Below are positions 50,620 through 60,525 of a stretch of DNA of 64,000 nt, one piece after another. Made by a program: the position numbers and the translations under genes. The notes under the pieces were generated by a model. The model searched no databases, was not told the DNA's origin, and saw nothing but the letters and a program-made list of their open reading frames with translations. Position 1 is the stretch's first letter; every line of letters starts with the position of its first letter. Source of the DNA: Lentisphaeraceae bacterium (GTDB taxonomy: Bacteria > Verrucomicrobiota > Kiritimatiellia > RFP12 > DVOR01); assembly GCA_004555175.1 (NCBI GenBank), contig SFJE01000004.1, positions 9,405 to 73,404 of the forward strand, in the 5' to 3' direction.

Positions 50620-51627
50620 CTAACCCCGCACGGCCGCAAGGGCCTCGGCCGCGTTCTGGAAGAGGGCTTTGAGCGCCTGATAGGCCAGCGCTTCGGGGTT
50701 GTCGGGGTTGATCCGCCGGTCACCGGCCAGGGTCGGCAGGGCGGTCTTGGCAAGCAACTCGGCTGCGTCATCGGAGCTTGGCCGGCGGCGGAGCTCCACA
50801 TCGCGCACCACCACGGGCTCAACGTGGAGCGCCAGCCGCTCGAGGGCCACCTCCACCTCAATGCCCATCACCACGGCCCGCGCGCCCACCTTCACCTGCC
50901 GCGCATAGCGGAAGATGCGGCCATCGATTAGCGTCAGCCCGCCATCCACGCCACCTGCGCGCAACTTCGCCTCCAGCCGCCGCGCAAAGGCCTCCGACTC
51001 CTCCTGCAACTCCGCGCGGAACTGCAAGAGCGACTCAATCTTCTCGCGGTTGCGGTCGTAGAACTTCAGCGCGTCATTCAAATCCTTCATTGCTTCGCCT
51101 CCTCCGGCCAGGCGCGCCACGGCCCCCAGCCAATCCAAAAACGGTTGCGCCCAGGCGCGGTCCAAGCGCTCCAACACGCTCGGCAAAAAGCGCTTTACCT
51201 GCGCCACAAAGGCTCCATAGGGCGCCGCATGCTCGCCCGCTGCTGCCGCCTCCACCCCCCAGCGGATTACCGCGTTATAGCGCTTGTTCGCATCGCTCGG
51301 GCAATCGGCCGCCCCCAAGGCGCTCCCCGCCGGCAAGATCCACAGCCGCGAGAGACGCGTCTCTACCCGCAATGCTCCGCCCTGGCGCGTACAGGCCACC
51401 ACCTGCCGCGGTCGCCCCTCCGTCTCGCCCTTCACCGAGCGCAAGAGCGCCCCGAGCACCAAGTCGTCCAGACCGTGTGCCGCGCGCGTATCCAGAAAGA
51501 ACCGTAGGGGTCCCCAGACCACCTCCGCGCTGTCTCCTGCCAATTCCAAGAGCGTCCGCTGCGGCGCCCGCCACCGGAGCGCACCAAAGCCCGCCATCAC
51601 TTGATCCAACTTCGCCTGTGTAAGCAT
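50620..51627 (-). CDS. Protein of unknown function upstream of BatA
   Basis: The protein, of 335 residues, has no signal peptide. Parts are alpha-helical (DLNDALKFYDRNREKIESLL, QFRAELQEESEAFARRLEAK) and parts beta-rich. I do not recognise the family. The ATG at 51627 lies 9 bases downstream of an extended -10 (TGC-TATACT), so the mRNA leader is very short. It begins a three-gene operon with the BatA-like and NYN genes. Confidence 0.7.
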   Translation of the reverse strand: MLTQAKLDQVMAGFGALRWRAPQRTLLELAGDSAEVVWGPLRFFLDTRAAHGLDDLVLGALLRSVKGETEGRPRQVVACTRQGGALRVETRLSRLWILPAGSALGAADCPSDANKRYNAVIRWGVEAAAAGEHAAPYGAFVAQVKRFLPSVLERLDRAWAQPFLDWLGAVARLAGGGEAMKDLNDALKFYDRNREKIESLLQFRAELQEESEAFARRLEAKLRAGGVDGGLTLIDGRIFRYARQVKVGARAVVMGIEVEVALERLALHVEPVVVRDVELRRRPSSDDAAELLAKTALPTLAGDRRINPDNPEALAYQALKALFQNAAEALAAVRG

Positions 51628-51636
51628 AACGCCGCC

Positions 51637-51642
51637 AGTATA
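51637..51642 (-). promoter_or_regulatory. Extended -10 of BatA/NYN operon
   Basis: The minus strand reads TTGTGC-TATACT, 9 bases before the ATG at 51627. Confidence 0.6.
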
Positions 51643-51778
51643 GCACAACTTTGAACCGCCCGCGCGGTTGTGCGGGGCGCTGGCAGATGGATTTACGTGG
51701 AGGTGTTGGGGCGCGTCAACTGTTTAGCGCACAGGGGAAGAGACTCAACGGGGGAGATCGTAGACGCGCAGAAAACAG

Positions 51779-51855
51779 TGGTGGGCGGTGACGGACTCGA
51801 ACCGCCGACAGCCTGAGTGTAAATCAGGAACTCTAACCAACTGAGTTAACCGCCC
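51779..51855 (-). tRNA. tRNA-Val (TAC)
   Basis: Cloverleaf with acceptor GGGCGGT/ACCGCCC, anticodon stem CCTGA/TCAGG and loop TTTACAC (anticodon TAC). The TPsiC arm is GGCGGTTCGAGTCCGTC-like. ACCA is encoded. Last of a three-tRNA cluster. Confidence 0.95.
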
Positions 51856-51877
51856 AATGGGGTGCGGTAGGAGAAAA

Positions 51878-51962
51878 TGGTGCCGGGGGAGGGACTCGAA
51901 CCCTCACGCTTTAGGGGCGGCAGATTTTGAGTCTGCTGTGTCTGCCATTTCACCACCCCGGC
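51878..51962 (-). tRNA. tRNA-Leu (CAA)
   Basis: An 85-base type II tRNA with long variable arm. Acceptor GCCGGGG/CCCCGGC; anticodon stem GCAGA/TCTGC with loop CTCAAAA (anticodon CAA). CCA is encoded. Confidence 0.93.
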
Positions 51963-51969
51963 TAAAGGA

Positions 51970-52043
51970 TGGAGCGGGTGAAGGGAATCGAACCCTCGTA
52001 GCCAGCTTGGAAGGCTGGAGCTCTGCCATTGAGCTACACCCGC
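51970..52043 (-). tRNA. tRNA-Gly (TCC)
   Basis: Acceptor GCGGGTG/CACCCGC; anticodon stem CCAGC/GCTGG with loop CTTCCAA (anticodon TCC); CCA encoded. First of the cluster, 38 bases from the promoter. Confidence 0.95.
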
Positions 52044-52080
52044 GCTCCGGTAAGATCTACCGTGGCGCACGGGGCCGAAT

Positions 52081-52110
52081 GATAGCAGACCCCCGAGCCG
52101 GAAGTCAATA
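52081..52110 (-). promoter_or_regulatory. Promoter of tRNA cluster
   Basis: The minus strand has TTGACT (52105-52110), an 18-base spacer ending in TGC, and TATCAT (52081-52086). Confidence 0.75.
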
Positions 52111-52165
52111 CTTTTTCGCAAAAAACTTCATTAAGGCGGTGGCAGGGAGCGCTCCGCCGTGGCGG

Positions 52166-53452
52166 TTAGGGCGTGAGGGAGGCCGCAAGTTCGCGCATTG
52201 CCGCGGTGATGCGCGAGAGTTGCTCGGGGGAGATGATGTAGGGCGGCATGGCGTAGAGCAGGCGGCCGAAGGGGCGGAGCCAGACGCCGCGCTCGACGAG
52301 GAAGCGCTGGGCGCTGGCCATCTCCAGGGGCTTTTTGAGCTCAATAACGCCAATGGCGCCTAGGCAACGAACATCGGCAACGGCCGGCAACTCGCGCGCG
52401 GGCTCAAGTTCGCGCTTGAGTTGCGCTTCAATGCGCGCGATGGTCTCCTGCCAAGGCTGGGCGAGGAGGAGGTCGATGGAGGCGCAGGCGATGGCGCAGG
52501 CCAGGGGGTTGGCCATAAAGGTGGGGCCGTGCATAAAGCACTGGGCCTCGCCGGAGCAGACCTGCTCGGCCACGCGGTCGGTGGCGAGCACGGCCGAGAA
52601 GGTCATCATCCCGCCGGTGATGGCCTTACCGATGCACATAATGTCGGGCTGGACCTGGGCGTGCTCCCAGGCGAAGAGTTTGCCGGTGCGGCCAAAGCCG
52701 GTGGCAATCTCGTCGAAGATGAGGAGGAGGCCGGCTTCATCGCAGGCGCGGCGGAGGCAGCGGAGGTATTCGGGGTGGTAGAAGCGCATGCCGCCGGCGC
52801 CCTGGACGATGGGCTCGAGGATGACGGCGGCGAGGGTGGTACGGTGTTCGGCGATGAGGCGGGCCATCGGCGCAAAGTCTGCTGGATCCCACGCCTCGCC
52901 GAAGCGGACTCGTGGGGCGGGAGCGAAGAGGCGGCGGGGAAGGGCGCTGCCAAAGAGGCTGTGCATCCCGGTGACCGGGTCGCAGACGCTCATCGCGTTC
53001 CAGGTGTCGCCATGATAGCCGGAGCGGATGGTGAGGAAGTCGCTCTTGGCCGGGTTGAACTGGATGGCCATCTTGAGGGCGACTTCCACGGCCACCGAGC
53101 CGCTGTCGGCATAAAAGATCTTCGTGAGGGTGGGGGGGGCGATGCGCAGGAGGCGCTGCCCCAGGTCGATAGCCGGCTGATGGGTAAGCCCGCCGAACAT
53201 CACGTGGCTCATTGTGCGCAGCTGCGCCTCGCCGGCGGCGATAAGCGCGGGGTGCGAGTAGCCGTGAATAGCGCACCACCACGAGCTCATCCCCTCGACT
53301 AGGCGGCGGCCGTCGACGAGCTCGATTTCGCAGCCCTCCGCGCGGCGGACCTTGTAGGTGGGGAGGGGATTGTTGAGGGAGGTGTAGGGGTGCCAGAGGT
53401 GGTCGCGATCGAAGGGATCGAACACGGCCGCGGAGAGGGAAGTGTTTGCCAT
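52166..53452 (-). CDS. bioA: Adenosylmethionine-8-amino-7-oxononanoate aminotransferase
   Basis: The 428-residue product begins with DRDHLWHPYTSLNNPLPTYK, the BioA signature, and has SSWWCAIHGYSHPALI, FYADSGSVAVEVALKMA, GYHGDTWNAMSVCD, LLIFDEIATGFGRTGKLFA and the PLP Lys in DIMCIGKAITGGMMT. It makes 7,8-diaminopelargonate in biotin synthesis. No other bio genes are in the window. It follows glf by 17 bases in the same direction. Confidence 0.95.
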   Translation of the reverse strand: MANTSLSAAVFDPFDRDHLWHPYTSLNNPLPTYKVRRAEGCEIELVDGRRLVEGMSSWWCAIHGYSHPALIAAGEAQLRTMSHVMFGGLTHQPAIDLGQRLLRIAPPTLTKIFYADSGSVAVEVALKMAIQFNPAKSDFLTIRSGYHGDTWNAMSVCDPVTGMHSLFGSALPRRLFAPAPRVRFGEAWDPADFAPMARLIAEHRTTLAAVILEPIVQGAGGMRFYHPEYLRCLRRACDEAGLLLIFDEIATGFGRTGKLFAWEHAQVQPDIMCIGKAITGGMMTFSAVLATDRVAEQVCSGEAQCFMHGPTFMANPLACAIACASIDLLLAQPWQETIARIEAQLKRELEPARELPAVADVRCLGAIGVIELKKPLEMASAQRFLVERGVWLRPFGRLLYAMPPYIISPEQLSRITAAMRELAASLTP

Positions 53453-53469
53453 AGGGGTGAAGCGGCGGG

Positions 53470-54621
53470 TTAGGCCTGCGCGAGGTAGGCGTGGACCTGG
53501 TCGAGGGCGCGGGCGATGACCTTGTCCATGTCGTAGTAGCGGTATTCGCCGAGGCGGCCGCCGAAGATGACATTCGGGCAAGCAGCGGCATCGGCCTGGT
53601 ACTTGGCCAGGAGCTCGGCCGAGGCGGCGGTGTTGACCGGATAGTAGGGGATGTCGCCGAGCTTCCAATCGGCGGGGAACTCGCGGCAGATGATGGTCTT
53701 CTCGCTCTGGTAGACCGCTTCGCGTTCGGGATGGAAGTGCTTGAACTCGTGGATGCGCGTGTAGGGGACGGAGGCATCAGCGTAGTTCATCACGGTGCAA
53801 CCCTGCCAATCGCGCACGGGCTTGGTCTCCCACTCAAAGCGCAGACCGCGCCAGGGGAGGGCGCCATAGCGGTAGTTGAAGTAGGCATCGAGCGGGCCGC
53901 TGTAGAAGACGGGGAGCTCGGCAGGGAAGGCTTCGCGCTGGGCCAGGTAGTCGGTGTTGTAGCGGACGGTGATGGCCGGGTGGTCGAGGAGGTTGGCAAA
54001 GAGGGTGAAGTAGCCCTCGCGCGGGACGCCCTGATGGGGGTCGTTGAAGTAGCCGATGTCGTAGTTCGCGCGCACGGGCAGGCGGCGGATGATAAAGCTG
54101 GGCAGGTCCTTGGGGTCGGTGTTCCACTGCTTCTGGGTGTAGCCCTTGATGAAGGCCTCGTAGAGCGGGCGGCCGATGAGCGAGATGGCCTGCTCCTCGA
54201 GGTTACGCGGCTCGCCAGTCAGCCCAGCCTTAGCCACCTCGCCGGCAATGAAGCCAGGCACGTCGGCCGGCTTGAGGTTGGTGCCGTAGAAGGCGTTGAT
54301 GAGCGCCAGGCCCAGGGGCATAAAGTAGACCTTGCCATCGTGCTCGGTGAGGACACGGTGGCGGTAGTCGGTGAAGGAGATAAAGCGGTTGGCGTAGGCC
54401 CAGACGCGCTCGTCGGAGGTGTGGAAGATGTGCGCGCCATAGCAGTGGCACTCGATGCCCGTCTTCGGATCAATTTGGCTGCGGGCGTTGCCGCCGGGCA
54501 GACTGCGCGCTTCCAGGACCAGGACGCGGTTCCCGGCCTCGGCCAACTCGCGTGCCACCACGCAGCCCCACAACCCGGCGCCGACCACCAGCGCGTCGAA
54601 CTCAGTCATTTCTTCGGTCAT
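53470..54621 (-). CDS. glf: UDP-galactopyranose mutase
   Basis: A 383-residue flavoprotein: DALVVGAGLWGCVVARELAE (FAD), VLVLEARSLPGGNARS, CHCYGAHIFHTSDERVW, FIKGYTQKQWNTDPKDLP, RLPVRANYDIGYFNDPHQGV and VIFGGRLGEYRYYDMDK. It converts UDP-galactopyranose to the furanose form for surface polysaccharide. GGAG precedes the ATG. Substrate would come from galE at 36725. Confidence 0.96.
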   Translation of the reverse strand: MTEEMTEFDALVVGAGLWGCVVARELAEAGNRVLVLEARSLPGGNARSQIDPKTGIECHCYGAHIFHTSDERVWAYANRFISFTDYRHRVLTEHDGKVYFMPLGLALINAFYGTNLKPADVPGFIAGEVAKAGLTGEPRNLEEQAISLIGRPLYEAFIKGYTQKQWNTDPKDLPSFIIRRLPVRANYDIGYFNDPHQGVPREGYFTLFANLLDHPAITVRYNTDYLAQREAFPAELPVFYSGPLDAYFNYRYGALPWRGLRFEWETKPVRDWQGCTVMNYADASVPYTRIHEFKHFHPEREAVYQSEKTIICREFPADWKLGDIPYYPVNTAASAELLAKYQADAAACPNVIFGGRLGEYRYYDMDKVIARALDQVHAYLAQA

Positions 54622-54649
54622 AACACTCTCCTTGGTTGCTCGTGTGTGT

Positions 54650-55786
54650 TCAACGAATCTTGCCCCAACGCGGGGAGGTGAAGGGCCAGTGGACGAACGA
54701 GGCCGGCCCGAGCAAGTTCTTGGCCGGCACGGTCCCCCAATAGCGACTATCGAGGCTGTTGCCCGAGTTGTCCCCCAGCGCCACATACTCGCCCGGCTTG
54801 AGGCTGAAGCGCGCGAAGGGCTCGGGGAAGCCCGGAGCCGGCAACGCGGGCTGGTAACCCAGATAACGTGGCGCGCCGGGCCACGGCTGACAGCGCTCGG
54901 CAATCTCCTGCAAACGCAAGGGTTTGTGCGCCGCCTGACCATTGACCCAGAGGTGCGAATCCTCCGCGCGCAGTTCCACCTCGTCGCCGGGCCGCCCGCA
55001 CAAGCGCTTGATGTAGTGCTGGTTCTGCGGCAGGCCGGGGATGCCCTGCGTGGAGAAGACAATCGTCTCGCCCAAGCGCGGATGGCGGAAGTTCCAGAGC
55101 CAGCGGTTGACGAAGAGGAAGTCGCCACTGCGCACATAGCCGCTCCAAAGCTTTTGCCCCAGCCGCACTTGCCACCGCTGCGGTTCAAGCTTTCGGCGGA
55201 GAGCCTCCATCGCCGCTTCGGGCACTTCCAGGGGCGTGTTCCCATTCAGCAGGATCGTGTTCCAACCCGGCGTGGCGCTCGGCCGCACGGCCGCGATCAC
55301 CCCGCCCACCGGCGCCTTGACCTCCACGTAGCGCTCGCCGGTGACGAGCCACTTGAAGAAACGCCCGGGTTGGCGATCCCACCCATTCGGCGCGGCGGCT
55401 TCCTCCACGTGAATGCCGTAGAGCGTTGGCTGCATCGACCCGGTGGGGATTTGGAAGGGCTCGTAGTAGTAGGCGCGGAAGCAGAAGGCCACCGCCAGGG
55501 AGGAGACCAAAATGTCAAACCACTCGGCGGCCACACCCCACCGGCTCTTGGGGGTGGCTTCCGTCAAATCTTGTTGGACCGAGGCCACGAGCGCGGGCAG
55601 GTCCTCGGTTTCGCCACAGCGAATGGCTTGCTTAAGATCTTTAAGCCGCTCTTCAAGTGCGGCACGCTCGCCCTCGGGCAGGATGTCCTCCACCAAGCGA
55701 AAGTCATTGCGCATCGTCTTGAGGGCTTTGCGCGCCTTGCGCAGCACCCAAAACTCACGTCGCCAAAAGCGGATGTCAAACCCCAT
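54650..55786 (-). CDS. lepB: Signal peptidase I
   Basis: The protein has 378 residues, starting with an amphipathic, charged segment of about 85 residues with coiled-coil character, unusual for LepB. A single transmembrane helix (AEWFDILVSSLAVAFCFRAY) follows. The catalytic Ser is in FQIPTGSMQPTL, the Lys in YIKRLCGRPGDEV, and box E reads GDNSGNSLDSRYWG. A long insertion of about 110 residues separates Ser and Lys. AGGAG precedes the ATG. It removes signal peptides of exported proteins. Confidence 0.93.
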   Translation of the reverse strand: MGFDIRFWRREFWVLRKARKALKTMRNDFRLVEDILPEGERAALEERLKDLKQAIRCGETEDLPALVASVQQDLTEATPKSRWGVAAEWFDILVSSLAVAFCFRAYYYEPFQIPTGSMQPTLYGIHVEEAAAPNGWDRQPGRFFKWLVTGERYVEVKAPVGGVIAAVRPSATPGWNTILLNGNTPLEVPEAAMEALRRKLEPQRWQVRLGQKLWSGYVRSGDFLFVNRWLWNFRHPRLGETIVFSTQGIPGLPQNQHYIKRLCGRPGDEVELRAEDSHLWVNGQAAHKPLRLQEIAERCQPWPGAPRYLGYQPALPAPGFPEPFARFSLKPGEYVALGDNSGNSLDSRYWGTVPAKNLLGPASFVHWPFTSPRWGKIR

Positions 55787-56615
55787 CGTTTGCTCCTTCC
55801 AAGTCTTCTTCAAGCAGGCCCAACAGACGATCGCGCGCGGCCTCCACCGCCGCCTCGCCCAGCGCAATCCCAGCACGGCCGCTGGCAAAGTCCAATGTCT
55901 GAATAAAGCCCGTCTGCGGGCAGAGCAGCACCTCGGCCGGACGCTGGGCCAAGGTCAGCCGGCAGACCCCGTTTTCCACCATCCGCAGCGTCTGCAGCAG
56001 GGTCGCCAGCAACGCCGGGCGCTCCGTCGGCACCTCGCCGGGTGTGCGCGCGCCCTCGGAATTGATGTCCACGGCAATGACCACCTCGGCCCCCAACGCG
56101 CGCGCCGCCGCCACGGGCACCGGGTCCACCAACCCGCCATCGACCAGTATGCGCCCGCTATGCATTACCGGGTCAAAGACACCCGGAATGGAGAAGGAGG
56201 CGCGCACGGCATCGGTGACGCTCCCTTCGGTCAGCACAACGGCCTCTTCCTTGTAAAGATCTGTGGCAACGGCGGCGAAGGGCTTGGGCAGAGCCTCAAT
56301 GGTCCGCCCGCCGAGCCGCTCAGGGGCATCGAGCCACGCGGTAATCGGCGCGCCGGAGAAGAAACCGTGCTTGGGCAGGCGCATCTCGGCAAAGAACTTG
56401 GCTAGACCCAGCCAATCCAGCCTTTCGGCCGCCTCGGCAAAGGCTTCAAAACACCCGGCAGCCACCGTCGCGCCCACCAAGGCGCCAATGCTCGTGCCGG
56501 CAACGACATCGGGCTCAATGCCCAGCCGCGCCAAGGCCCGCACCACACCGATGTGGGCCCAACCGCGCGCACCCCCACTGCCGAGGGCCAGGCCGATGAC
56601 CGGCCGCCGCTTCAC
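55776..56615 (-). CDS. Patatin-like phospholipase (RssA family)
   Basis: Within 279 residues are GSGGARGWAHIGVVRAL (oxyanion region), the nucleophile motif GTSIGALVGA and the Asp in LVDGGLVDPVPV. This is the bacterial RssA/YlbK group of Ser-Asp dyad lipid acyl hydrolases. The end overlaps lepB by 11 bases. Substrate unknown. Confidence 0.9.
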   Translation of the reverse strand: MKRRPVIGLALGSGGARGWAHIGVVRALARLGIEPDVVAGTSIGALVGATVAAGCFEAFAEAAERLDWLGLAKFFAEMRLPKHGFFSGAPITAWLDAPERLGGRTIEALPKPFAAVATDLYKEEAVVLTEGSVTDAVRASFSIPGVFDPVMHSGRILVDGGLVDPVPVAAARALGAEVVIAVDINSEGARTPGEVPTERPALLATLLQTLRMVENGVCRLTLAQRPAEVLLCPQTGFIQTLDFASGRAGIALGEAAVEAARDRLLGLLEEDLEGANDGV

Positions 56616-57217
56616 CGCGCCCTCACCAGGGTGAGCGTGATTCGCTCGCCCGTCGCTTCTGGCGCATCGCCAATGAAGACTGCCTCGGGGGGCACCCCCA
56701 CCGCCTCGGCGATGTAGGTGCTCAGCAGGGCGCGGTGGCCGAGCCGTTCGGGCACGGAGAAGAAGCGCGTCGAGATGAGCACCCGCTCGGTCCGGCCGCG
56801 ATAGGCCTCCAGCGCCTTGAGTTCTTCAGTCCGCGGAATCCCCTCCCAGGTCACTTGCCAATCGCCCTTGCGCTCGGCCAGCAGGAAGCCGACCACCATC
56901 CCCGCCGCCAAAAAGAGCGGCACAAGCAGGAGGCAAAGCGCCTTCCAGGGCATCACAAAGGCCGTCTTGCCCAACGCCTTCAAGGCCTTGCGCGAGGGCG
57001 CGTGCTCGGGGTGGATGAGTTGAATCTCCTGCCAGAGCCGCCGCGCTTCCCCTTCGTCCCCCTGCTCGGCCCGAATACGCGCCAAGAGGTCCATCGCCTC
57101 GGTCGTCTTCGAGAGCTCGCCATCGGAGAGAATAAGCGCCTCTGCCTCGCCATAATGACCCGCGCGCGCGAGCGTATAGGCGCACAAGAGCGCCACCTTC
57201 GTCTGATTGCTACTCAT
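56612..57217 (-). CDS. TPR-like single-pass membrane protein
   Basis: A 201-residue protein. Residues 1-75 are helical with TPR character (AGHYGEAEALILSDGELSKT, LWQEIQLIHPEHAPSRKALK). One transmembrane helix follows (ALCLLLVPLFLAAGMVVGFLL), then an exported domain of about 85 residues ending ATGERITLTLVRAR, which has an OmpA/BON-like alpha-beta look. It overlaps its neighbours by 4-8 bases. No specific function is recognised. Confidence 0.75.
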   Translation of the reverse strand: MSSNQTKVALLCAYTLARAGHYGEAEALILSDGELSKTTEAMDLLARIRAEQGDEGEARRLWQEIQLIHPEHAPSRKALKALGKTAFVMPWKALCLLLVPLFLAAGMVVGFLLAERKGDWQVTWEGIPRTEELKALEAYRGRTERVLISTRFFSVPERLGHRALLSTYIAEAVGVPPEAVFIGDAPEATGERITLTLVRAR

Positions 57218-57551
57218 GCTCGCTCCCTTCCGCGTTCGCCGCCGGCAGGACCGGCTGGGGCACCAAAATCCCCCGCTTGGAGAGCAGGGTCTCAATCTCC
57301 TTGAGCGCCTCCATCGTCCCCTCGTGCGCACCATCGCAGAGCGTCTGGTAAATCTTGCCCATCGCCTGGCCCACCCGCGCCCAATCGGCCTTCTCGGCCT
57401 CGACCCGCGCCGCGGTCAACTCCCACTGCCGCGCCATCTCCAGCTCCAGCTCGGCAAACTGCTCAGAGACGCGCACCAACCCCTCGGTGTCGCACCCTGC
57501 CACACCCACCTCTTCGCGAACCGCCACGCGCCGCTGCTGCCGAACAACCAT
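57210..57551 (-). CDS. Small helical protein of unknown function
   Basis: Residues (113 in all) are mainly helical and acidic (SEQFAELELEMARQWELTAA, RVEAEKADWARVGQAMGKIY). The ATG at 57551 has AGGAG nine bases upstream. An ATG at 57584 overlaps a probable -10 (CATAAT), so the shorter start is preferred. It heads a six-gene operon running to bioA. Confidence 0.6.
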   Translation of the reverse strand: MVVRQQRRVAVREEVGVAGCDTEGLVRVSEQFAELELEMARQWELTAARVEAEKADWARVGQAMGKIYQTLCDGAHEGTMEALKEIETLLSKRGILVPQPVLPAANAEGSEHE

Positions 57552-57582
57552 AGAGCCAAACTCCTCTCTCAAGAACATCCGC

Positions 57583-57588
57583 ATTATG
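57583..57588 (-). promoter_or_regulatory. Extended -10 of the lepB/glf/bioA operon
   Basis: The minus strand reads TGTGG-CATAAT, about 31 bases before the ATG at 57551. Confidence 0.5.
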
Positions 57589-57615
57589 CCACACTTCCCG
57601 CAAAAAAGCGAGCGT

Positions 57616-57643
57616 AGCGAGCATCTCGCGCAAGGTGCTCGCT
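57616..57643. repeat. AGCGAGCA hairpin
   Basis: AGCGAGCA and TGCTCGCT pair over 8 bp around 12 bases. The same GCGAGC-N-GCGAGC theme recurs at 57889-57960 and 19011-19030. No gene is visible in 57589-57719. Confidence 0.55.
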
Positions 57644-57719
57644 ATCGCGGGGGGTCTTGCCCCCTGCCCCCCATTGGCGGGCCGCCTCCGGAATCTCCGG
57701 GAATCTCCGGATGATCCGG

Positions 57720-57895
57720 CCTAGCGCGCATCGGCCTAGGCCCTACCTCGAGTTGACCTAGGGCCTACCTCGAGGTGATCTAGGGCCGACCTCGCCTTGA
57801 CCTAGGCCCTACCTCGCCTCGGCCTAGGGCCTACCTCACATCGACCTAGGGCCTGCCTCGAGTCGAGCTAGGCCCTATCGCGAGCGCAGCGAGCC
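57720..57895. repeat. 22-bp tandem repeat array C (8 units)
   Basis: Units start at 57720, 57742, 57764, 57786, 57808, 57830, 57852 and 57874, a strict 22-bp period. Each runs CCTACCTCGnnnnGaCCTAG with variation, and overlapping palindromes such as CCTACCTCGAGG are present. It is the longest copy of the family also seen at 2182 and 18889. No spacers, so it is not a CRISPR array. Confidence 0.92.
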
Positions 57896-57967
57896 TCTCA
57901 CGGCCCGCAGGGCCACCCTCACGCCGTGAAGCGGCACCTCACGCGAACGACAGCGAGCATCTCGCAG
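57896..57967. repeat. Modular hairpins between array C and coaE promoter
   Basis: Successive units separated by CCTCAC/CATCTC: CGGCCCGCAGGGCCA, CGCCGTGAAGCGGCA and GCGAACGACAGCGAGC. Each is a short stem-loop. They resemble modular intergenic repeats in gut bacteria. No gene is present. Confidence 0.6.
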
Positions 57968-57997
57968 TTGCAAAAGTGCTCCGCCTTTTGATATAGT
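57968..57997 (+). promoter_or_regulatory. Sigma-70 promoter of coaE-rho operon
   Basis: TTGCAA (57968-57973), 18-base spacer, TATAGT (57992-57997). It precedes a run of five plus-strand genes. Confidence 0.72.
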
Positions 57998-58074
57998 GCG
58001 CGCGCTTTCGGCGTTTTGGCCGAGCTTTTGGCGGGCGGATGAGCCTGCATTTCCCCTTGTTTTATTGGTTTAAG

Positions 58075-58689
58075 ATGACATCTCAAGTGGCCCTAACGGG
58101 CGGCATTGCGTGCGGCAAGAGTATGGCGGAGGCCTGTTTTAGGGCCTGTGGGTGCCGCGTGCTAGATGCCGACCGCGTGGTTTGGGCGTTGGAGGCGCCG
58201 GGGGGCGAAGCGGTGGAGCCGATTGTGGCGCGTTTTGGGCGCGAGGTATTGGGGGCGGATGGGGGGATTGACCGCAAGGCGTTGGCCGAGCGGGTCTTTG
58301 GGGATGCGCAGGCGCGGCAGGCGTTAGAGGCGATTGTGCACCCCTTGGTGCGTGCGGCGGTGGCGCGTTGGTTGGGGGAGGCGCGTGCGGGGGAGGTGAG
58401 TATCTTCTCGGCGGCTTTGCTGTATGAGTGTGGGTGGGAGGCTGCGTGGCCGGTGGTGGTTTGCGTGGCCGCTTCGGAGGCGACGCAGGTGCGGCGGATG
58501 GTGGAGAAGCGGGGCATGAGCGAAGCGCAGGCGCGCGCGCGGTTGGCTTCGCAGATGCCCGTGGCCGAGAAGGCGCGGCGTGCGCAGTGGGTGCTGCGCA
58601 ATGATACAGACGATTTGGATGCGCTCAAGGCGCAGGTTGAAGAGGTCCTGGCGGCAATCCGGAGTGATGGCCAGGCAGGTAGTAAGTAA
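58075..58689 (+). CDS. coaE: Dephospho-CoA kinase
   Basis: A 204-residue P-loop kinase: VALTGGIACGKSMAEACF, VLDADRVVWAL, IDRKALAERVFGD, LEAIVHPLVRAAVARW and LLYECGW, then RRMVEKRGMSEAQARARLAS and NDTDDLDALKAQV. It adds the 3'-phosphate to make CoA. The start at 58075 fits the family N-terminus; an ATG at 58039 would add 12 residues. Confidence 0.92.
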   Translation: MTSQVALTGGIACGKSMAEACFRACGCRVLDADRVVWALEAPGGEAVEPIVARFGREVLGADGGIDRKALAERVFGDAQARQALEAIVHPLVRAAVARWLGEARAGEVSIFSAALLYECGWEAAWPVVVCVAASEATQVRRMVEKRGMSEAQARARLASQMPVAEKARRAQWVLRNDTDDLDALKAQVEEVLAAIRSDGQAGSK

Positions 58690-58698
58690 GGAACTCGC

Positions 58699-60498
<1,800 letters not shown>

Positions 60499-60525
60499 GG
60501 CGCCGCCCCTGTAAGGAGAATCTCT

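Noticed and set aside
57720..57895. Possible CRISPR array
   Set aside because: Units abut with no unique spacers, period is 22 bp and no cas gene is nearby.
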